Shown here in pieces: positions 1-8,599 of a stretch of 64,000 bases of DNA. Positions within the stretch are counted from its first letter, which is position 1; each line of letters begins with the position of its first letter. The position numbers and the translations under genes were made by a program. The notes under the pieces were generated by a model. The model was given only the letters and a program-made list of their open reading frames with translations, was not told where the DNA came from and did no database searches. Origin of the DNA: DATAGZ01 sp036263455. Lineage in GTDB: Bacteria > Pseudomonadota > Alphaproteobacteria > Dongiales > Dongiaceae. Location: positions 202,532 through 266,531 of the forward strand of contig DATAGZ010000022.1 in NCBI GenBank assembly GCA_036263455.1, read 5' to 3'.

Positions 1-121
1 TCTTTTCTCATCGGCGCGCGCCGCGCAATTTGGCGGTCCTTCTAGCATTGCGGGGCAGGCAAAGCCAGCGCTTTCCGACAACCGCATCATATCCTATAGT
101 GAGCCGGAAGGAACAGATCCG

Positions 122-790
122 ATGAACGAAGAAGACGCGACTCTTTTTGGAAAAATCAAGGATAAGTTGATTGCCAGCAAGGAAAAGTGGGCCCGCGAAG
201 GCCGCTCGTTGACCGGGCGTCACGGACGAAAGGACGAGGAACGGCTTCCTCCGGGGCAGCGTCTGGTCACCAACTGGCCGGTCCTGGATTTAGGCGTCCA
301 GCCGCACGTCCCGCTCGAGCGCTGGCAGCTGCAGATCGACGGGCTCGTCGACCACCCGGTCACGCTGGGGTGGGAGGAATTCAACAAGCTTCGCCAATCG
401 GAAAGCCTGAGCGATATTCACTGCGTGACTACCTGGTCGCGCTATGACAATCATTGGCGCGGCGTTTCCGCCTTTGATCTCATTCAATTGGTCAAGCCCC
501 AGCCGGCCGCGCGATATGTGATCTTCCACTCTTACGACAATTACACCACTAATCTGCCGCTGCACGAGTTTGCCGACGAGGATGTTCTGCTCGCCACGCA
601 TTGGGAGGGCAAGCCCATCACCCGCGAACATGGCGGTCCGGTCCGCGTGGTCGTGCCCAAGCTCTATTTCTGGAAAAGCGCCAAGTGGGTGAAGCGCATC
701 GAATTTTCAGACCGGGACCGCCCCGGCTTTTGGGAAGTGCGAGGTTATCATAACCATGGCGATCCCTGGGATGAAGAACGATACGGCTGA
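122..790 (+). CDS. Sulfite-oxidase-like molybdopterin oxidoreductase
   Basis: Predicted molybdopterin-dependent oxidoreductase of the sulfite oxidase fold, 222 aa. The likely Mo-ligand cysteine is Cys101 in DIHCVTTWSRYDNHW, followed near residue 175 by GPVRVVVPKLYFWKSAKW, a block typical of this family. No Sec or Tat signal is visible, so it resembles the short soluble relatives rather than exported MsrP, and no haem domain is present. An AAGGA motif lies 9 bases before the ATG. The real substrate cannot be read from sequence. An SDR gene follows 47 bases downstream on the same strand, but a functional link is only a guess. Confidence 0.85.
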   Translation: MNEEDATLFGKIKDKLIASKEKWAREGRSLTGRHGRKDEERLPPGQRLVTNWPVLDLGVQPHVPLERWQLQIDGLVDHPVTLGWEEFNKLRQSESLSDIHCVTTWSRYDNHWRGVSAFDLIQLVKPQPAARYVIFHSYDNYTTNLPLHEFADEDVLLATHWEGKPITREHGGPVRVVVPKLYFWKSAKWVKRIEFSDRDRPGFWEVRGYHNHGDPWDEERYG

Positions 791-837
791 ACCTTCGCAT
801 CTCACAGTTCTTTTAAAAAACACTCACGGTAGCTTCC

Positions 838-1602
838 ATGACGTCCAGCGCTTCTTCCGCCTCTTCTTATGCCATCTATCCTTCCCTAGCGGGAAAGAGA
901 GTGGTCATCACCGGCGGCGCGTCGGGGATCGGTGCCGCGCTCGTTGAGCATTTCGTCGCGCAAAAGTCGCGAGTTCTATTCTTCGACCTGGCTCGCGCCG
1001 AAGGTGAAAAGCTCGCCCAGGCTACCGGCGCCACGTTTTATTGCCTGGACCTGCGCAATCTGACCGAGTTCCAGACGGCGCTCGCTAAACATGGTGAAAG
1101 CTGGGGCGGCATCGACGTTCTCGTCAATAACGCGGCGCGCGATGACCGTCATGACTGGCGGGAGACCACGCCGGATTATTTTGACCAGTGCATGGCCGTA
1201 AACCTCAAGCATCAATATTTCGCCATCCAATCTTGCGCCAAGCAGATGTCGGCGGGAGGCTCTATAATCAATATGGGCTCGACCTCCTGGATCGTCGGCG
1301 CGCGCGATCTGACCATCTACGGCATGGCGAAGTCGGCGGTAATCGGTCTGACCCGTTTGATGGCGCGCGAACTCGGCGAAGCCGGTATCCGCGTCAATTG
1401 CGTCCAGCCAGGCTGGACCATGACCGAGCGCCAGATAAAGCTTTGGCTGACCCCAGAGGGCGAAGAGCAAATCATGCGGAGCCAGTGCCTCAAGCGCAAG
1501 CTCTACGCACCCGACGTAGCGCGCATGGTTCTGTGGCTGGCCGCCGAGGATAGCAGCATGGTCACCCAGCAGGTTTTCACCGTCGATGGCGGCTGGGTCT
1601 GA
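838..1602 (+). CDS. SDR-family NAD(P)-dependent oxidoreductase
   Basis: Classical short-chain dehydrogenase/reductase, 254 aa, expected to be cytosolic. Visible motifs are the Rossmann glycine motif TGGASGIGAA near residue 25, the structural NNAA motif, a catalytic serine in NMGSTSW, the YGMAK catalytic Tyr/Lys pair, and the C-terminal VDGGWV typical of the family. The substrate (sugar, alcohol or acyl) is not evident. Its TGA stop overlaps the hisZ ATG by one base, so the two are probably co-transcribed and translationally coupled, although no shared pathway is obvious. Confidence 0.85.
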   Translation: MTSSASSASSYAIYPSLAGKRVVITGGASGIGAALVEHFVAQKSRVLFFDLARAEGEKLAQATGATFYCLDLRNLTEFQTALAKHGESWGGIDVLVNNAARDDRHDWRETTPDYFDQCMAVNLKHQYFAIQSCAKQMSAGGSIINMGSTSWIVGARDLTIYGMAKSAVIGLTRLMARELGEAGIRVNCVQPGWTMTERQIKLWLTPEGEEQIMRSQCLKRKLYAPDVARMVLWLAAEDSSMVTQQVFTVDGGWV

Positions 1603-2714
1603 TGGCTACGGATGAATGGCTGCTGCCACAGGGATTTGTCGATCTCCTGCCGCCTTTTGCCGAGCACGAAGCCGCCACCATTGCGCGTTTCATGGCCTTC
1701 GTGCGCACCTGGGGCTATGACCGGATCGAGCCACCGCTCATTGAGTTCGAGGAAACACTGCTGAGCGGACCTGGCGCGGCCATGCGCACCCACACCTTTC
1801 GCGTGATGGATCCGGTCTCCCACCGCATGATGGGTGTGCGTGCCGACATCACGCCGCAGATCGGGCGAATGGCGGCGAGCCGATTGCGCCATAAGTCACG
1901 GCCGTTGCGCCTCAGTTATGCGGGACCGGTCCTGCGCACGCGGGCCGAACAGCTGCGCTCGGCGCGCCAGCTCGCCCAGATCGGCGCCGAACTGATCGGT
2001 TCCTCCGCCGACGCCGCCGATGCGGAGATCATCACACTGGCCTGCGAGGCCTTGTCAGTGCTGGGGATCGCCGACGTCACGATCGATATCAACTTGCCGC
2101 GGCTGGTGCCGATCGCGCTAGGCGAGCGCCTGGACCCATCGTTGGCGGCCGCTCTTGACCGGAAGGATCGCGCAGCCATCGCCGCCACGCAGGATACGCT
2201 TCTCGGGGCCTTGATCGCCACGCCGGCAGCCATCGCCGAAGGAACGGCCCACCTGCGCGCCCTATCCTTGGGTGAAGTGGCCGAGGGGGATATCGCTCGC
2301 CTGGAAACTGTTGCGGCAATGGTCCAGGACGCGCGGCCCGAGGCGCGCCTGACGCTCGACGCCACCGACCGTCGGGGTTTCGAGTATCACAGCGGCCTGG
2401 GGTTCGCCCTTTTCGCCAGAGGCGTTGTGGGCGAACTCGGGCGGGGCGGACGGTACGAAACCCAGGCAGGAGAAACGGCGACCGGCTTTTCCCTTTATCT
2501 CGACAGGCTCGTCGAGGTCCTTCCCGCGCCCGCGTCCGAGCGACGGCTCTTCACGCCCGCTGGCATGCCGCCGCGCTTTGCGCCCGCCCTGCGCGAAGAA
2601 GGCTGGATAACGGTGCGCGGTCTCGAGCCGATCGCGGACCCCGAACAGGAGGCCAAACGCCTCGGCTGTTCGCATTATTGGCTCGCAGGCAGTATTGCGG
2701 CGGTCAGCAGCTAA
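1602..2714 (+). CDS. hisZ: ATP phosphoribosyltransferase regulatory subunit
   Basis: HisZ, 370 aa, a catalytically dead class II histidyl-tRNA synthetase paralogue that activates the short form of HisG in the first step of histidine biosynthesis. The N-terminal GFVDLLPPFAEHEA and the motif-2-like RLSYAGPVLRTRAEQL fit the HisRS-like core. The later GFEYHSGLGFALFARG with GRGGRYE matches the histidine-binding region retained in HisZ. The HisRS anticodon-binding domain is absent, in line with the length. hisG is not in the window. The start overlaps the SDR stop, and the end overlaps purA by one base (TAATG). The hisZ-purA pair is common in Rhodospirillales-type genomes. Confidence 0.93.
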   Translation: MATDEWLLPQGFVDLLPPFAEHEAATIARFMAFVRTWGYDRIEPPLIEFEETLLSGPGAAMRTHTFRVMDPVSHRMMGVRADITPQIGRMAASRLRHKSRPLRLSYAGPVLRTRAEQLRSARQLAQIGAELIGSSADAADAEIITLACEALSVLGIADVTIDINLPRLVPIALGERLDPSLAAALDRKDRAAIAATQDTLLGALIATPAAIAEGTAHLRALSLGEVAEGDIARLETVAAMVQDARPEARLTLDATDRRGFEYHSGLGFALFARGVVGELGRGGRYETQAGETATGFSLYLDRLVEVLPAPASERRLFTPAGMPPRFAPALREEGWITVRGLEPIADPEQEAKRLGCSHYWLAGSIAAVSS

Positions 2715-4000
2715 TGGCGAATGTCGCGGTGATTGGCGCCCAGTGGGGCGACGAAGGCAAGGGAAAGATCGTCGATTGGCTCTCCGAGCGCGCCGACATT
2801 GTCGTGCGTTTCCAAGGTGGGCACAATGCCGGCCACACGCTGGTGATCGACGGCGTCACTTATAAGCTGAGCCTGCTCCCCTCTGGCATCGTCCGCCCCG
2901 GCAAGCGCGCGGTGATCGGCAATGGCGTGGTCGTCGACCCTTGGGCGTTGCTCGAGGAAATGTCCCGCCTACGCGGCCAGGGTGTCCAAATCTCCCCGGA
3001 CAATCTTGTGATTGCCGATAATGCGGTTCTTATTCTGCCGCTTCATGCCGCGCTCGATCAGGCGCGCGAACAGGCCAGTGGACACAATAGGATCGGCACG
3101 ACCGGTCGGGGCATCGGACCGGCTTACGAGGATAAGATCGGGAGGCGCGCTATCCGGGCCTGCGACCTCGCCCACCCCGACTTCTTGCGCACGCGATTGG
3201 AACAATTGCTGCAGCATCATAACGCCCTGCGTAAAGGATTAGGCCAACCGACCTTTGACGGCGCCGAACTCCACGCCGAGCTCATGGCGGTCGCCCCGGT
3301 TCTCAATCCTTTCATTAAGCCAGTATGGCGAATATTGGAAGAAGAGGGCGATGCGCGGATTCTCTTTGAGGGGGCCCAGGGTATTCTGCTCGATGTTGAT
3401 CATGGCACTTATCCCTTCGTCACGTCCTCGAACGCCGTGGCTGGCCAGGCTGCAACCGGCAGCGGAATCGGACCGCGCTCGGTGCATTATGTCCTGGGAA
3501 TCGCGAAGACCTACACGACCCGCGTCGGCAGCGGCCCTTTTCCGTCCGAACTTTTCGGTGAAATCGCGGAGCGGATCGGGACGCGCGGCCGCGAATTCGG
3601 CACGGTCACGGGACGCAAGAGGCGCTGCGGCTGGTTCGACGCGGTTCTTGTCCGCCAGGCCGCAATCGTGGGCGGCATCACCGGCATGGCGCTGACCAAG
3701 CTCGACATTCTGGATGGATTCTCCGAGATCAAAATTTGCATAGGATACGAATGCCGTGGCGAACGGCTCGATCACCTTCCCGCCTCCCCCGCCCTCCAGG
3801 CAGAGGTCAAGCCGGTCTATGAAAGCATGGCGGGATGGCAGGAGACAACCGCCCGCGCCCGCTCCTGGGCAGAACTCCCCGCGCCGGCCATCAAATATAT
3901 CCGCCGGATCGAGGAGCTGATCCGTACCCCGGTGGCGCTTCTCTCGACCAGCCCCGAACGCGAGGACACAATCCTCGTTCACGACCCTTTCCGAGGCTAA
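2714..4000 (+). CDS. purA: Adenylosuccinate synthetase
   Basis: PurA, 428 aa, makes adenylosuccinate from IMP, aspartate and GTP in AMP synthesis. Diagnostic motifs are QWGDEGKGK with the catalytic base Asp13, GGHNAGHT with His41, the IMP-loop GTTGRGIGPAYEDK, and the C-terminal STSPERED guanine-binding region. The ATG at 2714, overlapping the hisZ stop, gives the conserved start MANVAVIGAQWGDEGKGK. A start 36 bases upstream would add residues not expected in the family. The 3' end overlaps the convergent TfoX-like gene by a few bases. Confidence 0.97.
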   Translation: MANVAVIGAQWGDEGKGKIVDWLSERADIVVRFQGGHNAGHTLVIDGVTYKLSLLPSGIVRPGKRAVIGNGVVVDPWALLEEMSRLRGQGVQISPDNLVIADNAVLILPLHAALDQAREQASGHNRIGTTGRGIGPAYEDKIGRRAIRACDLAHPDFLRTRLEQLLQHHNALRKGLGQPTFDGAELHAELMAVAPVLNPFIKPVWRILEEEGDARILFEGAQGILLDVDHGTYPFVTSSNAVAGQAATGSGIGPRSVHYVLGIAKTYTTRVGSGPFPSELFGEIAERIGTRGREFGTVTGRKRRCGWFDAVLVRQAAIVGGITGMALTKLDILDGFSEIKICIGYECRGERLDHLPASPALQAEVKPVYESMAGWQETTARARSWAELPAPAIKYIRRIEELIRTPVALLSTSPEREDTILVHDPFRG

Positions 4001-4392
4001 GGACGCATCCTTGCCGTCTTTGTGGGCCTTTTGGGCTTTCCCGTCTTTTTCGGCTTTTTTGCCTTCGCGCGCAGACTGGCCTGCTTGGCGGCTTCGATCC
4101 AGGCCGTGAACTCTTCCGGCTCCGCGCCCACGGCCTTGGGAACGGTCCAATACGGCATAGTGCTCGGCCTTCCATCGGAATGGATGTATACGAACGGCTT
4201 GGCTTTGGCCCGTTCGTAGGCGGGTTGGGTTTGCTCGTCGACGCGCAAGTAAAGCGTATCGCCGACGATGATAGCAAAAATCACATCGTCGAGATAGAGC
4301 CCGAAGCCGCCGAACATCGCGCGGGCTCGAAATATCCCTAACGGAGCGGCATGCCGCTCGACACGCTCAATAACGGCGTGCGCTTTTGCCAT
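3997..4392 (-). CDS. TfoX/Sxy N-terminal-domain protein
   Basis: 131-aa protein with a TfoX/Sxy N-terminal domain, recognised by RARAMFGGFGLYLDDVIFAI and the following DTLYLRVDE. The tail is very basic (repeated Ala-Lys and Pro-Lys runs) and may bind nucleic acid. The C-terminal TfoX domain is absent, as in most short alphaproteobacterial homologues, so a competence role cannot be assumed. The ATG at 4392 has a GGGAG motif 9 bases upstream; 4398 is an alternative. The start lies inside the end of the upstream pseudouridine synthase gene, suggesting co-expression. Confidence 0.8.
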   Translation of the reverse strand: MAKAHAVIERVERHAAPLGIFRARAMFGGFGLYLDDVIFAIIVGDTLYLRVDEQTQPAYERAKAKPFVYIHSDGRPSTMPYWTVPKAVGAEPEEFTAWIEAAKQASLRAKAKKPKKTGKPKRPTKTARMRP

Positions 4393-5083
4393 GGCCATTT
4401 TCTCCCAATGTTTCATCGTAACCGCAAGCGGCAAAACTGTCGATCAAATGAGGAGGGACCGGTGCCGTGACCGATACGGGCGGCTTCTCGGAATAGATCG
4501 GGAGAACGATCGACCGCGCGTGCAAATGCAGCGGCCGAGAATCACCGGGCTGGCCATACTGGCGATCACCCGCGACCGGACAGCCAAGAGCCGCAAGATG
4601 GACGCGGATCTGGTGCGTGCGGCCCGTAAGCGGCGTGAGCGCAAGCCAGGCGCGACCGGTCGCGGGGTCTTGGCCCATCACGACATAATCGGTAATGGCT
4701 CTCTGACCATCGGGGGTCACGATCATGCGCCAGCCGCCCGCCTTGGTGCTGACCTTCTTGAGTGCATATTCAAGCCGCCCGCGCGGCTCATGGGGAACGC
4801 TATCGGTAAGGGCCCAGTAGGTCTTCTCCACGCTGCCGCTGGCAAAGACTTCTCCAAGCTTACGCAGGGCCTGCTTGTGGCGGCCCAGCACAAGACAGCC
4901 GCTCGTATCCCGGTCCAGACGGTGGGCGAGAAACGGCGGCCGCGGCAAGCCAAAGCGCAACGCATCGAAATAACTCTCGAGACTTTCTCCGCCCCCCGGG
5001 CCGGCGTGAACCGGCACCCCCGCGGGCTTATCGAGCACTAGGATCCAGCCATCGCGATAGAGCACCCGCTCGGCGATCTTCAT
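4367..5083 (-). CDS. RluA-family pseudouridine synthase
   Basis: 238-aa RNA pseudouridine synthase of the RluA/RluC/RluD family. The catalytic aspartate is Asp57 in AHRLDRDTSGCLVLG, and GRTHQIRVHLAALG is the conserved active-site block. There is no N-terminal S4 domain, so it is an RluA-like or TruC-like short form; the uridine it modifies is unknown. The ATG at 5083 forms an ATGA overlap with the purD stop, giving the natural start MKIAERVLYRDGW. It is read after purD and runs into the TfoX-like gene. Confidence 0.9.
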   Translation of the reverse strand: MKIAERVLYRDGWILVLDKPAGVPVHAGPGGGESLESYFDALRFGLPRPPFLAHRLDRDTSGCLVLGRHKQALRKLGEVFASGSVEKTYWALTDSVPHEPRGRLEYALKKVSTKAGGWRMIVTPDGQRAITDYVVMGQDPATGRAWLALTPLTGRTHQIRVHLAALGCPVAGDRQYGQPGDSRPLHLHARSIVLPIYSEKPPVSVTAPVPPHLIDSFAACGYDETLGENGHGKSARRY

Positions 5084-6348
5084 GCCCGCGCGCGCCAGCC
5101 GATGTCGCGGCGATAATATCCGTCCGCCCAGTCGATCCGGTCGAGGACTGCCTGCGCCTTGAGGCGCGCCGCTACAATATCGCGGCCTCGGGCGCATACT
5201 GTCAGAACCCTCCCACCGGCGGCGATGATATCGCCATTGGCGGCGCGTTGCGTGCCACCGTGAAAGATCACGGCATCGACGTGCGGCTCTTTGTCCAATC
5301 CACGGATCACGCCACCCTTCGTGTAGCTATCGGGATAGCCGCGCGCAGCCATGACCACTGCGATGGCGGTATCGTCATACCAGGTGAGGCTGATATGCCG
5401 GAGCGTTCCGTCAGTCACCGCCATGAGCGCGGGAACGATATCCGAACGCAAGCGCAGGCACATGACCTCGCATTCGGGATCGCCGAACCGTACATTGAAT
5501 TCCAGCAGCTTCGGTCCCTGGGCGGTTATCATCAAACCCGCGAAAAGAACCCCTCGGAACGGATGACCCGCCTGTTTCATGGTTTTGAGCGCCGGGGCGA
5601 TAATCTCCTCCTGGACGCGCTTTTCCAGTGCGGCATCCAGGATCGACACGGGCGCATAGGCACCCATCCCGCCGGTATTGGGGCCTGTTTCGCCTTCCCC
5701 CGCGCGCTTGTGGTCCTGGACGGCGCCCAGCGGGATGTAATCCTCGCCGTCGCACAGGGCAAAATAGCTGATTTCCTCGCCTTCGAGAAATTCCTCGATG
5801 AGGATCTCTTCACCTGCATGGCCAAATTTACGCTTGATCAGGATGTCCTCTATCGCCTGATCGAAGGCGCGCATATCCTGGGCGATAATCACTCCCTTGC
5901 CGCCCGCCAATCCGTCCGCCTTGATGACGATTGGGAAGCTCGTCTGGCGGGAGAAGCTCTCGGCATCGGTTACCGAGCGGCACACCCGATAAGCAGCAGT
6001 GGGAATGCCTGCGCTCAGCGCAACCTTCTTCATGAAGATCTTCGATCCTTCGAGACGGGCCGCTCCCGCCGTCGGGCCGCAACAGGGAATACCGCGCGCC
6101 GCCAAGAGATCCGTGAGGCCCGCCACCAGCGGTGCCTCGGGGCCTACCACCACCAGATCGATACGCGTACTCTCGGCGAAGGCCGCCAGCGCGTCGATGT
6201 CGGTTTCCGCGATGGCGATGCAATCGGCAAGCGCGGCGATGCCGGCATTGCCTGGGGCGCAATAGATCCTTTCCACCAAAGGCGAAGCCGCGATTTTCCA
6301 GCACAAAGCATGCTCGCGCGCGCCACCGCCCACCACCAAAATTCGCAT
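5080..6348 (-). CDS. purD: Phosphoribosylamine-glycine ligase (GARS)
   Basis: PurD, 422 aa, joins glycine to phosphoribosylamine using ATP, the second step of de novo purine synthesis. The N-terminal MRILVVGGGAREHALCWKI is the typical start. The ATP-grasp domain carries KADGLAGGKGVIIA, with GPNTGGMGAY and LEFNVRFGDPE in the active site. Length fits the family. It is divergent from xseA across about 45 bases and is followed by a translationally coupled pseudouridine synthase gene. purA lies nearby, but the rest of the purine pathway is not in the window. Confidence 0.97.
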   Translation of the reverse strand: MRILVVGGGAREHALCWKIAASPLVERIYCAPGNAGIAALADCIAIAETDIDALAAFAESTRIDLVVVGPEAPLVAGLTDLLAARGIPCCGPTAGAARLEGSKIFMKKVALSAGIPTAAYRVCRSVTDAESFSRQTSFPIVIKADGLAGGKGVIIAQDMRAFDQAIEDILIKRKFGHAGEEILIEEFLEGEEISYFALCDGEDYIPLGAVQDHKRAGEGETGPNTGGMGAYAPVSILDAALEKRVQEEIIAPALKTMKQAGHPFRGVLFAGLMITAQGPKLLEFNVRFGDPECEVMCLRLRSDIVPALMAVTDGTLRHISLTWYDDTAIAVVMAARGYPDSYTKGGVIRGLDKEPHVDAVIFHGGTQRAANGDIIAAGGRVLTVCARGRDIVAARLKAQAVLDRIDWADGYYRRDIGWRARA

Positions 6349-6393
6349 TCCGCTTCTATATCCTATCCGCCTGCCGCATGGTAGGCTGCTTCG

Positions 6394-7740
6394 ATGACCG
6401 AAACACAGATTTTATCCAATATTGCCGAATTTTCAGTGAGCGAACTCGCGCAAGCGGTAAAACGCCAGCTCGAGGGGGAATTTCCCCGGATTCGAGTGCG
6501 CGGAGAGATATCCAAGGTCACCAATCACGCCTCTGGCCATATTTATTTCGATCTCAAGGATACCGAGGCGGTGATCAAGTGCTGCTGCTGGAAAAGCCGG
6601 GTTTTCCTCCTGACAGTACGACCAGAACAAGGGAGCGAGGTCGTCGTTACCGCCAGGCTCAGTACGTATGGTCCCACTTCTTCCTATCAGCTCATCGTGG
6701 AGCGTATCGAACTCGCCGGCGTCGGCGCCCTGCTGAAAACGATCGAGGACCGGCGCAAGAGGCTCGAGCAGGAAGGACTCTTCGTCCTCGAACGCAAGCG
6801 GCCCCTGCCCACCCTGCCCGGCAGGATCGGTGTCGTCACTTCCCCCCAGGGTGCGGTGATCCGCGATATTCTTCACCGGTTGCGCGAGCGTTTTCCCTGC
6901 CATGTTGTCGTTTGGCCAGTTCCGGTGCAAGGCCCGGCGGCGGCGGGTGCGATTGTCGCGGCGATCGAAGGATTTAATCGCCTGCCCGCCGAGAAGCGGC
7001 CCGAACTACTGATCATCGCGCGCGGTGGAGGTTCGCTCGAGGATCTCATGTCCTTTAACGATGAGGCGCTGGTCCGGGCCGTCTGTGCGAGTGCTATCCC
7101 GGTCATTTCGGCCATCGGACACGAGACGGATACAACCCTGATCGATTACGCCGCCGATCTGCGCGCGCCCACGCCCACCGCCGCAGCGGAGAAGGCCGTT
7201 CCAGTGCGGCGCGATCTCGATCACCGCCTGCAGCACTGCGCCCACCGCCACCATCACGCTATGACACGCCTCTTGCGCCGCGCCGAGGAGCAGATTGCCC
7301 GCGAGACACGCGCCTTAGCCGATCCGCGCCGCCTTCTCGATTGGCCCCGACAGCGCCTGGACGACATGGTCGAGCGCTGGCACCATTCATTTCAGCGGTT
7401 CCTCGACATCCGCCGGGAGCGATTGCGCCGTATTGCACCGCGCACGCCGCGAGAACAGATCCGGATCGCACACCGACATCTTTTAGGGGTCGCGCGGGCA
7501 TTCCAGCCCGCCTACCAGCGAACCGTCACCACTAAAATCCACCGGCTGGAGCGCGCGGGCGCCCTTTTGGAATCATTTTCCTATCAGAATGTTCTCCAGA
7601 GAGGTTTTGCCCTGGTACGCGATCGAGAGGGACATCCCGTCTTCCGCGCGGCTTCAGTGCAAAACGGGCAGAATTTGAAGATAGAAATGCAAGACGGGTC
7701 GATTTCCGTGCAGGTTGAAGGCGCGTCGGCTCGCCACTGA
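6394..7740 (+). CDS. xseA: Exodeoxyribonuclease VII large subunit
   Basis: XseA, 448 aa, the catalytic subunit of exonuclease VII, which degrades single-stranded DNA to oligonucleotides. The N-terminal OB-fold region contains RVRGEISKVTNHASGHIYF. The central catalytic domain shows RIGVVTSPQGAVIRDI, IARGGGSLEDLMSFNDE and AIGHETDTTLIDYAADLRAP. A long helical arm follows from about residue 265 to 400. The small subunit gene xseB is not in this window. The start gives MTETQILSNIAEFSVSEL, normal for the family. The next gene begins 15 bases after the stop. Confidence 0.96.
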   Translation: MTETQILSNIAEFSVSELAQAVKRQLEGEFPRIRVRGEISKVTNHASGHIYFDLKDTEAVIKCCCWKSRVFLLTVRPEQGSEVVVTARLSTYGPTSSYQLIVERIELAGVGALLKTIEDRRKRLEQEGLFVLERKRPLPTLPGRIGVVTSPQGAVIRDILHRLRERFPCHVVVWPVPVQGPAAAGAIVAAIEGFNRLPAEKRPELLIIARGGGSLEDLMSFNDEALVRAVCASAIPVISAIGHETDTTLIDYAADLRAPTPTAAAEKAVPVRRDLDHRLQHCAHRHHHAMTRLLRRAEEQIARETRALADPRRLLDWPRQRLDDMVERWHHSFQRFLDIRRERLRRIAPRTPREQIRIAHRHLLGVARAFQPAYQRTVTTKIHRLERAGALLESFSYQNVLQRGFALVRDREGHPVFRAASVQNGQNLKIEMQDGSISVQVEGASARH

Positions 7741-7755
7741 TATAGGAAGCATCTC

Positions 7756-8598
7756 ATGAGAAACATATACCTTGCTGTCATAATGGGAATCATATCGATG
7801 CCCGCACTGGCTTTCGATATTGCCGGGCACTTCGTGCAAGGCGGCTTCGCCATCGGTCACACCGTGCCCGGCGGAAAAATCTATCTGGAGAATCAATTAG
7901 TCCCTGTAGGACCCGATGGCCTATTCGTGATCGGTTTCGGCCGAGATAATGCTACTCAGGTTACGGTGAACGAGATTCTGGGCGAGGACAATACCCAGAC
8001 CCACGTCCTTGCCGTTCAGCAGCGCCTTTATCAGGTGCAGCGCTATGACAATGTGCCACCGGTCTATGCCAGTCCGGCGGCGGATATCACGGGCAGTGTC
8101 CAGGCTCAAAGCCAGGCCCTGATGCAAGCTCGCAATGCCTTCACGGATATCCGGGACTTTCAGGGGGGCTTCCGCTGGCCCGTGACAGGTCCCGTTGTTG
8201 CCACCTATGGAACACAGCTTGTCCTGAACGGCCAGCCGCAGCAGCCGGACTATGGCGTGGAGCTGGCTGTCCCGGTCGGGACGCCCGTGGTTGCCCCGGC
8301 GGGAGGCGTCGTGCGGTATGTGGGAAGCGACCGCTACTTGTCCGGAGGTACCCTTCTCATCGACCATGGCTATGGTCTGACCTCGACGATCTTCCATCTC
8401 GGCGATATCGGCGTCCGGGTGGGCGACCGGGTCAGTCCAGGCACGATGATCGGTCATGTCGGTGCCAATCCGCTCACGGCGAATCCTACTTTGCATTGGG
8501 GCATGAGCTGGCTATCGGTTCCCCTCGATCCAGCGCTCGCTACCCAGCCTGGGGTACCGCCAGCGGTCGGAACGGTTACACTCCCGACCAGCCCGTGA
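7756..8598 (+). CDS. Degenerate M23/LytM-domain protein
   Basis: 280-aa exported protein. Residues 1-19 look like a Sec signal peptide ending PALA. Residues 140-262 are an M23/LytM domain (PVGTPVVAPAGGVVRYVG, LIDHGYGLTS, FHLGDIGVRVGD). The zinc and catalytic positions are changed: the HxxxD motif reads DYGVE (Asp165, Glu169) and the HxH motif reads TLH (Thr245, His247); His214 and His247 remain. It is therefore probably not an active endopeptidase but an amidase-activator or scaffold, like EnvC, NlpD or DipM. It follows xseA after 15 bases and converges on era, whose stop lies one base away. Confidence 0.85.
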   Translation: MRNIYLAVIMGIISMPALAFDIAGHFVQGGFAIGHTVPGGKIYLENQLVPVGPDGLFVIGFGRDNATQVTVNEILGEDNTQTHVLAVQQRLYQVQRYDNVPPVYASPAADITGSVQAQSQALMQARNAFTDIRDFQGGFRWPVTGPVVATYGTQLVLNGQPQQPDYGVELAVPVGTPVVAPAGGVVRYVGSDRYLSGGTLLIDHGYGLTSTIFHLGDIGVRVGDRVSPGTMIGHVGANPLTANPTLHWGMSWLSVPLDPALATQPGVPPAVGTVTLPTSP

Positions 8599-8599
8599 T

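Noticed and set aside
8..223. Minus-strand 71-codon open reading frame at the left end
   Set aside because: It overlaps the molybdopterin enzyme on the other strand, has no recognisable motif or ribosome-binding site, and has the composition expected of a GC-rich shadow frame.
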